Assembly (NCBI GenBank): GCA_030666765.1
Contig: DAOUXE010000046.1
Coordinates: 1-7,383, forward strand
Direction of reading: 5' to 3'
Length of the DNA stretch: 7,383 bases
Source: Methanosarcinales archaeon
Lineage (GTDB): Archaea; Halobacteriota; Methanosarcinia; Methanosarcinales; Methanogasteraceae
The notes beneath the pieces were generated by a model that saw nothing but the letters and a program-made list of their open reading frames with translations, was not told the origin of the DNA and did not search any database. Of the stretch, positions 1 to 6,712 are shown piece by piece; within the stretch, counting starts at the first letter, position 1, and every line of letters starts with the position of its first letter. The position numbers and the translations under genes are program-made.

Positions 1-111
1 AATTTTTAATGTTAAACATCTATTTCAGCGTATACATCTTGATATAGAAGGGTACTCCTTATTTACTTGATTTATCATGGAGATCAATTTCACGGGAATT
101 ACAAAAGAGCC

Positions 112-139
112 GTTTTTTCCACCTCAGCTAAACACGTAC
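112..139 (-). repeat. Single end of the dispersed palindromic element
   Basis: Bases 112-131 are an exact 20 nt inverted match to 2761-2780, the left part of the element in the cobD/rpoB' spacer. Bases 126-139 (AGCTAAACACGTAC) are also an exact 14 nt direct match to 2850-2863, the right end of that element. Read on the minus strand, this copy runs from the terminal GTACGTGTTTAGCT into the GAGGTGGAAAAAAC segment. No matching second end is visible within the window, so this is a partial or decayed copy. Confidence 0.75.
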
Positions 140-170
140 TAAAATCTGAATCTGCAATAATTATCAGAAA

Positions 171-317
171 TCATGAATTTTTTAGATAGATAGTGCCTCT
201 GTTACCATTTAATTTGAAGCGGATACCTTTTTTCACCTTAAATATCCACTCAAAACCGACATCACGATCCAGTGACCCAAGGATGGAAGTGATAGACACA
301 TTTAATAGCGACCCCAC
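171..317 (-). other. Possible small ORF or 3' remnant of a gene
   Basis: On the minus strand this frame is open from an in-frame stop at 405-407 down to a TGA at 171-173. Its last part reads like real protein, ending FKLNGNRGTIYLKNS, with charged and hydrophobic residues in a plausible mix. There is no ATG; GTG codons at 317 and 299 are the only likely starts, and neither has a well-spaced SD. The frame overlaps the region that should hold the L15e promoter, so an intact gene is unlikely. I do not recognise a family. It could be the tail of a decayed gene or a chance frame. Confidence 0.2.
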
Positions 318-323
318 TATAAG
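318..323 (+). promoter_or_regulatory. Candidate TATA box for L15e
   Basis: TATAAG lies about 70 nt before the L15e ATG, which would give a start of transcription near 345 and a leader of roughly 45 nt. It is a weak match to archaeal TATA boxes. TTAAATAT at 238-245 is an alternative further upstream. The SD itself is good: AGGTGA at 378-383, 7 nt before the ATG. Confidence 0.3.
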
Positions 324-390
324 ACTAAACTCCGAATTGCTGGAATGTGACTGTGAAAAGAGCAGTTGAACCGGAAAAGGTGAAATAACA

Positions 391-975
391 ATGGCAAAAT
401 CGTTTTACAAATATGTAAGAGACGCATGGAAAAATCCGGACCAGACGTACGTACGTGAGCTCAGACAGCAGCGTCTGCAAGAATGGCGCAGGGACAATAG
501 CCTTACCCGGGTAAAACGACCGACGCGCATCGATCGCGCACGATCGCTTGGATACAAGGCAAAGGAAGGTATCATTGTGGTGCGTGCAAGGGTGCGGCGT
601 GGCGGCAGGCGCAAACCGAGATACATACGCGGACGAAGGACGAAACGGATGGGGATGCGTAAGATAACTGCGAAGAAGAGTTTACAGCTGATAGCAGAGG
701 AGCGCACGAGCAGAAGATACATAAATATGGAGGTTTTAAACTCGTACTGGGTTGGAGATGATGGAAAACATATCTGGTACGAAATCATCCTGGTCGATCC
801 GCACCATCCTGTGATCAAAAGCGATCCGCGTCTTAACTGGGTCTGCAATACACGGGGCAGGGCAGAGCGGGGCTTGACCAGTGCCGGGCGGAAGTCGAAG
901 GGACAGCGAGGACGCGGCAGGGGCACAGAGAAGACGAGACCGAGCGTCGGTGCGCATCTTGGGAAGCGGGGTTAA
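391..975 (+). CDS. rpl15e: Large-subunit ribosomal protein L15e (eL15)
   Basis: A 194-residue protein of the L15e family, a structural part of the 50S subunit shared by archaea and eukaryotes and absent from bacteria. Its length is normal for archaeal members. The N-terminus [17 protein letters not shown] and the block [14 protein letters not shown] (about residues 64-77) are family signatures. The C-terminus (about 155-194) is the usual Gly/Arg/Lys-rich rRNA-binding tail with [14 protein letters not shown]. The protein is very basic throughout. The ATG at 391 has the SD AGGTGA 7 nt upstream and matches the known family start. It is followed by a 161 nt gap before the DUF151 gene, which seems to have its own promoter, so L15e may be transcribed alone. 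Confidence 0.97.
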   Translation: MAKSFYKYVRDAWKNPDQTYVRELRQQRLQEWRRDNSLTRVKRPTRIDRARSLGYKAKEGIIVVRARVRRGGRRKPRYIRGRRTKRMGMRKITAKKSLQLIAEERTSRRYINMEVLNSYWVGDDGKHIWYEIILVDPHHPVIKSDPRLNWVCNTRGRAERGLTSAGRKSKGQRGRGRGTEKTRPSVGAHLGKRG

Positions 976-999
976 CCCGCTTTCATACATCAGGCAACC

Positions 1000-1008
1000 C
1001 ATATAATG
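1000..1008 (+). promoter_or_regulatory. Candidate TATA box for the DUF151-cobD pair
   Basis: ATATAATG at 1001-1008, preceded by AACCC, resembles an archaeal BRE/TATA pair. Transcription would then begin near 1026-1030. That is downstream of the ATG at 1011 and about 107-111 nt before the ATG at 1137. It supports the shorter DUF151 protein and implies a long 5' leader. Confidence 0.4.
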
Positions 1009-1076
1009 CGATGTCAACACTTTCAAACTCGAACATTGACACCTTCAGTGTTAATGCGGTGCGGGAATTGCTCATA

Positions 1077-1107
1077 CTCTCGCATCGACGCCTTCGGCGT
1101 TGTGAGA
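1077..1107 (+). other. Hairpin in the leader of the DUF151 gene
   Basis: The core ACGCC (1088-1092) pairs with GGCGT (1096-1100) around a TTC loop. G1087 and C1086 extend it by a G-U and a C-G pair. A further TCTC (1078-1081) can pair with GAGA (1104-1107) across an uneven internal loop. The hairpin ends about 20 nt before the SD GGTGA at 1128-1132. A weaker hairpin, GACAC/GTGTT, lies just upstream at 1038-1052. Together they could form a structured leader, but no known riboswitch class is recognised. The core is nearly the same as one in the tRNA-Lys intron. Confidence 0.4.
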
Positions 1108-1136
1108 TTGGATATTACGATCAATCTGGTGAAATA

Positions 1137-1583
1137 ATGGATATCGTCGCCGCTACAATCAAGGGTGTATACATGGTTGGCAGCCCGAAGCAGATGTCGC
1201 CAGTGGTACTGCTTGCCGACGGCGACAGCATCATGCCGATCTTTGTCGGTCATGCAGAGGCGATGTCGATACACCTTGCACTGCGAAAAGAATTATCGCC
1301 AAGACCCCTGACCCACGACCTCATAGTCTCGCTGATAGGTGAACTCGGTGGCATGGTGGAGCATATACTGATCGATGATCTGGATGAGGGTACGTTCTAT
1401 GCGCGGCTGGTCGTCGATGTAGGGGACGTTCATAAGGAGATCGATGCCAGACCAAGCGACTGCATAGCAATCGCGGTGCGGACGGACTCGCCGATCCATG
1501 TGCGCAAGAGTCTATTTGATCAGGTTGCGGTCGAGTCCAGCGAACTTGAGGGTGTGAGCAGTCTTGATGAGTACCTCCAGTGA
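1137..1583 (+). CDS. Bifunctional nuclease (DUF151/BFN) domain protein
   Basis: A 148-residue single-domain protein of the DUF151 family. Some members have been reported to have RNase and DNase activity; the role in archaea is unsettled. Conserved blocks are the start IKGVYMVG (8-15), the strand PVVLLADGDSIMPIFVG (22-38), the signature SPRPLTHDL (54-62), DLDEGTFYARL (81-91) and EIDARPSDCIAIAVR (101-115). I chose the ATG at 1137 because the domain begins there, GGTGA lies 4 nt upstream, and the length matches the family. An in-frame ATG at 1011 would add 42 unrelated residues and lies ahead of the likely transcription start. The stop is 3 nt before cobD, so the two are probably co-transcribed. 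The functional link between them is unclear. Confidence 0.9.
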   Translation: MDIVAATIKGVYMVGSPKQMSPVVLLADGDSIMPIFVGHAEAMSIHLALRKELSPRPLTHDLIVSLIGELGGMVEHILIDDLDEGTFYARLVVDVGDVHKEIDARPSDCIAIAVRTDSPIHVRKSLFDQVAVESSELEGVSSLDEYLQ

Positions 1584-1586
1584 TCC

Positions 1587-2729
1587 ATGATGCATACGGT
1601 GCGGCAGGATATCACGCGATTTGTACGGCAGGAGGTGCAGGGCTGCGCTCCATGCGCACATGGGGGCAGGATAGCAGAGTACATGGATTCCGACCAGTCG
1701 GTGATAGATTTCAGCGCAAATCTGAATCCAATGGGCATACCCGATATCCCGGTCGCGATCCGGGAGATCAAGGGAATTTTCCATTATCCTGACAACAACT
1801 ATCCCAAATTGAGGGCCGTATCCGCCGATTTTGTTGAGGCATGTTTAAGGACTTGCGGCACTTCCCGGATCACGGCAGGGAACATCGTGCCAGTAAACGG
1901 CTCGTCGGAACTTATCCGGCTCTTTGCAGAGACGGTAATCGAGCGCGGTGATTCCGTGATCATCCCTGCACCCACATTCGATGAATATGCATTCCAGTGC
2001 CAGCTCTTCGGTGCAGATGTGCAGTACCAGGATTATTCAAAGATTCTCGAACTTTCGGAAGGCCGGATCTCGGATGCAAGCGCGGTATTCCTGTGCAATC
2101 CAAACAATCCGACAGGAGATTTGATCACAGGAGATGATGTGAGGCGGCTTTCCGATCGCTGCTCTGATGCCGAAACGTTCCTCTTTGTGGACGAGGCGTT
2201 CATAGAACTCTCAGATCCCACTCAATCGGTTGTTCGCGCTATCTTTGACTCTGATTTCATAGTCGTGCTCCGATCGCTTACGAAGGTGTTTGCGGTGCCC
2301 GGGCTCAGACTTGGCTTCGGAATCGCATCCGTCAGGGTTACCGAACTGCTCAACCATGCACGGCTCGTCTGGAACGTCGGTGCACCTGCCGAGGCGATCG
2401 GGAGGGAGCTGATGGGCGCATGTATGAAAGGAGACTATCTCAAGCGGTCGATTGCCTTGATACAAAAAGAGCGCGGATATCTCATGGAAGCGTTTACGAG
2501 TCGCGGTTTTTCGCCGCATGAAAGCGCGGTCAACTTCATTCTCGTCGATATCAGCAGTACTGGCATGGATTCTGAGGAGATCGTGGGGCGAATGGCTGGT
2601 AGTGGGATACTGGTCAGGGACTGTGCAACGTTTCAGGGTCTGGATGGGCGATATGTCAGAGTGGCTGTTCGGACGCGGGAAGAGAACCGGATGCTGATGC
2701 GGGCTATCGATGCGGTGACTGGACAATAG
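1587..2729 (+). CDS. cobD: L-threonine-O-3-phosphate decarboxylase, CobD-like (PLP, fold type I)
   Basis: A 380-residue PLP enzyme of the HisC/CobD aminotransferase class. CobD decarboxylates L-threonine phosphate to (R)-1-amino-2-propanol phosphate, the linker of the cobamide nucleotide loop. The N-terminal HGG (25-27) followed by DFSANLNPMG (41-50) separates CobD from plain HisC. Other marks are NPNNPTG (171-177), the PLP-ring aspartate in DEAF (D202), the probable Schiff-base lysine K233 in SLTK, GLRLGF (239-244) and a C-terminal arginine in YVRVAVR (R358). C20 and C23 form an unusual CxxC just before HGG. Start codons are ATG 1587 or ATG 1590; GTGATC at 1580-1585, overlapping the DUF151 stop, serves as SD and fits 1590 slightly better. 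Corrinoids are needed by methyltransferases in methanogens and relatives, which fits the host. A histidinol-phosphate aminotransferase is the main alternative. Confidence 0.87.
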   Translation: MMHTVRQDITRFVRQEVQGCAPCAHGGRIAEYMDSDQSVIDFSANLNPMGIPDIPVAIREIKGIFHYPDNNYPKLRAVSADFVEACLRTCGTSRITAGNIVPVNGSSELIRLFAETVIERGDSVIIPAPTFDEYAFQCQLFGADVQYQDYSKILELSEGRISDASAVFLCNPNNPTGDLITGDDVRRLSDRCSDAETFLFVDEAFIELSDPTQSVVRAIFDSDFIVVLRSLTKVFAVPGLRLGFGIASVRVTELLNHARLVWNVGAPAEAIGRELMGACMKGDYLKRSIALIQKERGYLMEAFTSRGFSPHESAVNFILVDISSTGMDSEEIVGRMAGSGILVRDCATFQGLDGRYVRVAVRTREENRMLMRAIDAVTGQ

Positions 2730-2748
2730 TTAAACCCCCGGTTTCACC

Positions 2749-2867
2749 ATTTGTATATCTTTAGCTGAGGTGGAAAAAACCACGAGATTACACAAGATTG
2801 CACGAGATTAACACAAAAATCTTGTGGAAATCCGTGTAATCTTGTGGTTAGCTAAACACGTACAAAT
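2749..2867. repeat. MITE-like palindromic element between cobD and rpoB'
   Basis: The ends are imperfect 18 nt inverted repeats: 2749-2766 (ATTTGTATATCTTTAGCT) and 2850-2867 (AGCTAAACACGTACAAAT), with 15 of 18 positions pairing. Inside them, 2778-2793 pairs with 2834-2849 over 16 nt with one G-U/A-C difference. An 11 nt bulge, GAGGTGGAAAA, sits on the left side only. The left arm consists of three tandem decamers of the type CACRAGATTN (2781-2810) in perfect 10 nt register, and the right arm carries inverted versions. There is no ORF and no clear target-site duplication. A second end at 112-139 shows that the family is dispersed. Lying between convergent genes, its transcript could also act as a two-way 3'-end hairpin. 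Confidence 0.75.
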
Positions 2868-2915
2868 AATTCAGAGAAATTCCCACAATCTTCCTACCTA
2901 CCTAAATGCAGATGT

Positions 2916-2936
2916 GCCGGCACGATCCGCACCGGC
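2916..2936 (-). terminator. Hairpin downstream of rpoB'
   Basis: On the minus strand, 24 nt past the rpoB' stop, GCCGGTGC pairs with GTGCCGGC (two G-U pairs) around a GGATC loop. It may mark the 3' end of the polymerase transcript. No T-run follows, so it is not a classic intrinsic terminator; archaeal termination usually relies on T-rich tracts. Confidence 0.25.
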
Positions 2937-2959
2937 AAAACGCTCTGAACTGCAAGATA

Positions 2960-4756
2960 TTACGCCGCGTCAACCAGCTCGAGTCTCGGCGCAACACCGA
3001 GCGATTTGATCTCATCAAGAAGCAGTTTGAACGCGTAGCTCATCTCCACCGGATAGATATCAGTTTCTGCGCCGCAGTTGGTGCAGAACGCGATATTCTT
3101 CCTCCGATCGAACGTGGCAATCATCCCGCAGTGTCCGCAGACCAGTTCGGACACCTTGTCTGATTCATCGAGCAGCCGCTCCTTTAAGGAGAGTGCTGCG
3201 CCGTGCCCGATAAGCACATCCCGTTCCATCTCTCCGAACCTGAGACCGCCTTCTCGTGCACGCCCCTCGGTCGGCTGGCGTGTCAGGACCTGAACAGGTC
3301 CTCTCGATCTTGCATGGATCTTGGATGCAACCATGTGATGAAGTTTCTGATATAGGATGGCGCCGATGAATATGTCTGCCTGAATCTGCGCACCTGTGGC
3401 ACCGTCGTACATCACCTCTTTTCCGGTGCTCGCAAAACCACATGACTTCAGTGCATCACGCAATTCTTCCTCGGTCTCGCCTGAGAATGCATCGGCATCG
3501 ATCCCCCTTCCCTGGAGCGCACCAACCTTTCCTCCGATCATCTCGAGCACATGCCCGACCGTCATCCTCGACGGGATTGCGTGTGGATTTAAGACCAGAT
3601 CAGGAACGATTCCCTGTTCTGTAAATGGCATATCCGCATAAGGCACGATCAATCCGATGACTCCTTTCTGCCCGTGCCGGGACGCAAATTTGTCTCCGAT
3701 CTCTGGTATCCGCTGGTCCCTGACCTTCACTCGTGCAAGGCGGGTTCCGTATGATTCGGTCACGATGACCGTATCAACGATTCCTTTCTCGTTTGATCGC
3801 ATGGTAACCGAGTTCTCACGACGCTCTTGCGGGGCAAGTCCGGTGGGTTCCTCAATAAATCTTGGAGGGGAGGTCTTCCCGACGAGGACGTCTCCGGGAT
3901 GAATAACAGTCTCCGGATTGATCAGACCATCAGAGTCCAGATGCGCATACGCTTCTTCACCTCTTGCGCCCCTGACCTCAGCGTCAGGAATCTCGAACTT
4001 ATCCTCCTGCCCGCCAGGATACCGCTGCTCCTCTGCCTCAAGTGTCCTGAAGAAATGGCTGCGCCCGAGACCACGCTCGATTGAACCTTTATTTACCACA
4101 AGCGCATCCTCGATGTTATAACCTTCAAACGAGAGTACTGCAACGATGAAGTTCTGACCTGCGGGTCTGTTATCTGCGCCGATTGCGCGTGATGTTGCGG
4201 TGTTTACGAGCGCACGCTGCGGATAATGGAGTATATGCCCGCGAGTGTCGGGCCTCATTTTGATGTTGGATGCCGGAATACCGATGCACTGCTTAACCAT
4301 TGCAGCACCCATCGTGTTCCTCGGGGATGCATTGTGCTCAGGGAACGGAACCATGCCAGTACATATTCCAAGGATCAATGCCGGATCAATCTCGAGGTGG
4401 GTATGTTCCGGAGTGATATCCCTTTCATTGACCGCAATTAATGCATCCTCCTCCTCCTCAGCATCGAGATACTCGATTACACCCTCCGACACAAGATCGT
4501 CAAACGTAATATCATTCTGTTCGAGTTTTAGGATATGGTCTTCAGTAACCAGCGGCCTGCCACCTACAACAATGATTAGGGGGCGGCGGGCTCTGCCCAT
4601 ATCAGTATTGATGAGTACATCGTGCCCCTGGAGCGAAACATTGAGCTGGCCCCCGATTGTGCCCTGCCTCCGCCCCATCCGGATCTTCCGCACCAGTTCT
4701 GCCGGACTTTCATGGGTGCCGACCAGTTCACCGTTTAAAAACACCTTGCCTGTCAT
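2960..4756 (-). CDS. rpoB': DNA-directed RNA polymerase subunit B' (Rpo2 C-terminal half)
   Basis: A 598-residue protein equal to the C-terminal half of the second-largest polymerase subunit. It carries much of the catalytic-centre wall, hybrid-binding and clamp-anchor surface. Motifs (numbered from ATG 4756) are [17 protein letters not shown] (137-153), [14 protein letters not shown] (209-222), [13 protein letters not shown] (353-365) with the conserved catalytic-centre lysines, and [22 protein letters not shown] (492-513). A C-terminal zinc site is formed by C540, C543, C558 and C561. The ATG at 4756 has GAGAGG 4 nt upstream, the same spacing as rpoB''. The ATG at 4768, four codons earlier, has no SD. 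It starts 15 nt after the rpoB'' stop, and the two together make one B subunit, as in methanogens, haloarchaea and Archaeoglobus. No rpoA' follows. Confidence 0.97.
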   Translation of the reverse strand: MTGKVFLNGELVGTHESPAELVRKIRMGRRQGTIGGQLNVSLQGHDVLINTDMGRARRPLIIVVGGRPLVTEDHILKLEQNDITFDDLVSEGVIEYLDAEEEEDALIAVNERDITPEHTHLEIDPALILGICTGMVPFPEHNASPRNTMGAAMVKQCIGIPASNIKMRPDTRGHILHYPQRALVNTATSRAIGADNRPAGQNFIVAVLSFEGYNIEDALVVNKGSIERGLGRSHFFRTLEAEEQRYPGGQEDKFEIPDAEVRGARGEEAYAHLDSDGLINPETVIHPGDVLVGKTSPPRFIEEPTGLAPQERRENSVTMRSNEKGIVDTVIVTESYGTRLARVKVRDQRIPEIGDKFASRHGQKGVIGLIVPYADMPFTEQGIVPDLVLNPHAIPSRMTVGHVLEMIGGKVGALQGRGIDADAFSGETEEELRDALKSCGFASTGKEVMYDGATGAQIQADIFIGAILYQKLHHMVASKIHARSRGPVQVLTRQPTEGRAREGGLRFGEMERDVLIGHGAALSLKERLLDESDKVSELVCGHCGMIATFDRRKNIAFCTNCGAETDIYPVEMSYAFKLLLDEIKSLGVAPRLELVDAA

Positions 4757-4771
4757 TATGCCTCTCATTTA

Positions 4772-6274
4772 TCATACTGCACTGATGCCATACGCGTACA
4801 ATTCATTCTTGATCGTTTCGGTATCCTCGATTCCTGTAGATAGCTCCACCATCTGGGCGAAGTTCTTCACAAGACCACAGTTTGGACCTTCCGGAGTCTC
4901 GGATGGGCACAATCTACCCCACTGCGTCGGATGCAGGTCTCTTGCCTCGAAATGCGGCTGCGTTCTGGACAACGGCGATATGACCCTCCGCAGGTGGGAC
5001 AGTGAGGATATCTGATCGGTGCGGTCGAGCAACTGCGCAACACCTGTGCGCCCGCCAACCCAGTTTCCAGTTGCAAGCGGGTAAACGATGCGCTGTGTGA
5101 GCACATCCGGACGTATCACGGTCATAATGTTCAATTCCCGTTTTCTCATACTCGCACGCTCGATCTGGTACTTGATGTCTCTTGCAAGCCGATTGAATGA
5201 AACCCGGAAGAGGTCTTCCATCAGATTTCCTGCGAGTTTCAGCCGCTTGTTTGCGTAATGATCCTTATCGTCCACGTTTCTCAGACCTGTGGTCAGTTCA
5301 AAACATGCCTCAGCCATTCTTGCAAGATAATGAGCTTTTACCATCCGATCCGCTTCAGCGTTGCCAAGATGTGGAAGCAGGTACCTGTCAAGGACGTAGC
5401 CGATCCTTCGTGTCTGATACTCCCTTGCTTGCCTTGTCGCAACGACGCTTCCAAGTTCTTCAAGCGCATTCTCTTGCGTAAACACTCCGATGTTTACCGC
5501 TTCTTCAAGATTCTCTTTCATAAACTCCCTGATATCAGGATCATCCGATACCGCATCCACGATATCTTTGTCGGTCTCAAGCCCGAGTGCACGGACAAGC
5601 ACGACAAAATTGATGCGCCCCGGAAGCGACGGGAACGACACTTCAAGTATCGATTTGCGCCCGCGCTCAACGACAGTCAGTGCCCGGTATCCATACCGTT
5701 CCGAAAACACCTTTGCAATCTCGACCCGGTCCCCGTACCTGTGGTCTATCTCGGTCATGATCTTGTTCGGCGCAAGATCCTCAAGCGTCATGATTACCCG
5801 TTCGGTGCCATTTGTGATGAAATATCCACCAGGATCGAGCGGATCTTCGCCATGCGACCGTATCTCCGCATCGGTCAGTCCGTATAGGTTACATGCCTTT
5901 GACCGCAGCATGATCGGAGTGACTCCGATCTCCACGCTCTTCGGATCGCTCTCAACCCCGTCCTGTACGACGGTCATCGTGAGATTGATCGGTGCCGAAT
6001 ATGTGAGATTGCGCAGCCGTGCATCTGATGGGAACAACCGATCGACTGCACCATCTGCTTCCTTGACCACCGGATGCCCAACCGAGACGGTCTCGAGACG
6101 GACGTACGTTTTTGTACCGCTGCTGGCATCACCAACCTCGGTCTCGATAACACCCATCTCGTCAACGACCTTCTGAAGACCGCGATCTATGAATTCATTG
6201 AACGAGTCAATCTGGTGCTGCACAATCTTGTTCTTGGTAAAATACGCACGGGATAGCTTTTTTCGATCTAACAT
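4772..6274 (-). CDS. rpoB'': DNA-directed RNA polymerase subunit B'' (Rpo2 N-terminal half)
   Basis: A 500-residue protein equal to the N-terminal half (protrusion, lobe and fork regions) of the second-largest polymerase subunit. Numbered from ATG 6274, it shows the N-terminal motif SRAYFTKNKIVQHQIDSFNEF (about 8-28), GGYFITNGTERVIMTLEDLAPNKI (149-172), NKRLKLAGNLMEDLFR (342-357) and the long fork-loop block from SLSHLRRVISPLSR through CPSETPEGPNCGLVKN (424-471). The last of these is among the most conserved sequences in all RNA polymerases. The reading frame opens at a TTG (6289), but the ATG at 6274 has GAGGG 4 nt upstream and fits the family. That SD overlaps the rpoH stop codon TGA (6284-6282), which suggests translational coupling. 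The break between B'' and B' falls at the usual place for split euryarchaeal enzymes. Confidence 0.97.
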   Translation of the reverse strand: MLDRKKLSRAYFTKNKIVQHQIDSFNEFIDRGLQKVVDEMGVIETEVGDASSGTKTYVRLETVSVGHPVVKEADGAVDRLFPSDARLRNLTYSAPINLTMTVVQDGVESDPKSVEIGVTPIMLRSKACNLYGLTDAEIRSHGEDPLDPGGYFITNGTERVIMTLEDLAPNKIMTEIDHRYGDRVEIAKVFSERYGYRALTVVERGRKSILEVSFPSLPGRINFVVLVRALGLETDKDIVDAVSDDPDIREFMKENLEEAVNIGVFTQENALEELGSVVATRQAREYQTRRIGYVLDRYLLPHLGNAEADRMVKAHYLARMAEACFELTTGLRNVDDKDHYANKRLKLAGNLMEDLFRVSFNRLARDIKYQIERASMRKRELNIMTVIRPDVLTQRIVYPLATGNWVGGRTGVAQLLDRTDQISSLSHLRRVISPLSRTQPHFEARDLHPTQWGRLCPSETPEGPNCGLVKNFAQMVELSTGIEDTETIKNELYAYGISAV

Positions 6275-6281
6275 TCTTCCC

Positions 6282-6515
6282 TCATTCAATTACAAGGCGA
6301 TAAAACACAAATTCGCCAGCAGTTTCGCTATTTCTCGTAATTTCTATGACATCGCCTGCGTCTGCACCGATCTCCTTGATTGCCGGATCAACTGTCATGA
6401 CCTTGGACAATTTCTCCTTTTCGATGCCGTATCTGCTCAATACTTCCTCTGCCTCATAATCATCGAGTATCCTGTGTCTCGGAACCATTATGTGGCTGGA
6501 TATGTCGAATTCTAT
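6282..6515 (-). CDS. rpoH: DNA-directed RNA polymerase subunit H (Rpo5), apparent AUA start
   Basis: Rpo5 equals the C-terminal domain of eukaryotic RPB5 and sits at the polymerase jaw. Conserved elements include VPRHRIL, the stretch VDPAIKEIGADAGDVIEITRNS and TAGEFVFYRLVIE. The first in-frame ATG (6488) gives only 68 residues and removes conserved sequence: reading upstream gives EFDISSHIMVPRH, matching the xxHxLVPxH start of family members. The codon before this, at 6515-6513, is ATA, and it lies 7 nt after the GGAGG of GGAGGGG (6527-6521). The ATG at 6488 is more than 30 nt from that SD and has none of its own. No ATG, GTG or TTG is in frame between them. I therefore give the gene as 77 residues from AUA, close to the usual length. 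The alternatives are a point error in an ATG or use of ATG 6488. It leads the rpoH-rpoB''-rpoB' operon. Confidence 0.92.
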   Translation of the reverse strand: MEFDISSHIMVPRHRILDDYEAEEVLSRYGIEKEKLSKVMTVDPAIKEIGADAGDVIEITRNSETAGEFVFYRLVIE

Positions 6516-6520
6516 CTGAA

Positions 6521-6527
6521 CCCCTCC
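6521..6527 (-). promoter_or_regulatory. Strong SD site that decides the rpoH start
   Basis: GGAGGGG on the minus strand matches the SD consensus well. Its GGAGG part ends 7 nt before the ATA at 6515-6513, but it is too far from the ATG at 6488 to serve it. Confidence 0.7.
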
Positions 6528-6567
6528 ACGGAATTGTGTCGTAACGGAAATTGCCAGAAGCGATCTT

Positions 6568-6712
6568 CATCAATGCCACCGCCAGAAGGACGGGGCATTA
6601 ATGCACCTCTGCAAGATGCATCGATGTCACTATCTGAAGGACAGGATATTAATGGATCGCCATGAGCGGTCCATCGATGCCACATCCTACAATGGCTGGA
6701 TATTAACGGGCT
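6568..6712. repeat. Three degenerate direct repeats upstream of rpoH
   Basis: About 40 nt is repeated at 6568-6607, 6619-6658 and 6672-6712, at 51 and 53 nt intervals. Each copy begins CATCRATGYCAC on the plus strand and ends in an ATTAAT or ATTAAC box about 30 nt later. The first two copies match at 29 of 40 positions; the third carries a small insertion. Read toward rpoH on the minus strand, each has a TATA-like box (CATTAATATCC in the middle copy). The conserved CATCRATG lies about 26 nt downstream of it, where archaeal transcription starts. This fits duplicated promoter modules for the polymerase operon. The box of the third copy begins right at the 3' end of the tRNA. Confidence 0.65.

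Larger units (their letters stand above)
1..390. other. AT-rich region upstream of L15e, mostly non-coding
   Basis: No complete convincing gene is visible here. The stretch is clearly richer in A/T than the genes that follow. It contains one end of a dispersed repeat (112-139), an open minus-strand frame ending at 171 that could be a gene remnant, and the putative promoter and SD site of L15e near 318-383. The first 110 bases hold only short open frames with no good SD site. Just before the repeat end, around 91-107, a CACGGGAATTAC-like string resembles the CACGAGATTA decamers of the element at 2749-2867. The element copy here may therefore be longer but decayed. Confidence 0.6.

Noticed and set aside
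405..926. 173-residue minus-strand frame opposite L15e
   Set aside because: It is an antisense shadow of a clear L15e gene; its Arg/Pro/Ser-rich product resembles no family.
1011..1136. N-terminal extension of the DUF151 protein from the ATG at 1011
   Set aside because: The DUF151 domain begins at 1137, where there is a good SD; the extra residues match nothing in the family and lie across a likely promoter and hairpins.
4245..5015. 256-residue plus-strand frame opposite rpoB' and rpoB''
   Set aside because: It spans the junction of two certain genes on the other strand; its composition (Ser/Pro/Thr-rich) is that of an antisense frame.
5490..6176. 228-residue plus-strand frame opposite rpoB''
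   Set aside because: Serine-rich antisense shadow of a strongly conserved polymerase gene.
6530..6580. C/D box guide RNA on the minus strand
   Set aside because: TTGATGA resembles a C box, but no CTGA D box or inner C'/D' pair is at a suitable distance.
6189..6665. 158-residue plus-strand frame running through rpoH and the repeats
   Set aside because: It is antisense to rpoH, and its repeated peptide tail simply reflects the DNA repeats, which do not keep frame into the third copy.
6568..6712. CRISPR array
   Set aside because: Only three copies, about 70% identical, with 11-13 nt gaps and no uniform spacers; this is not a CRISPR layout.
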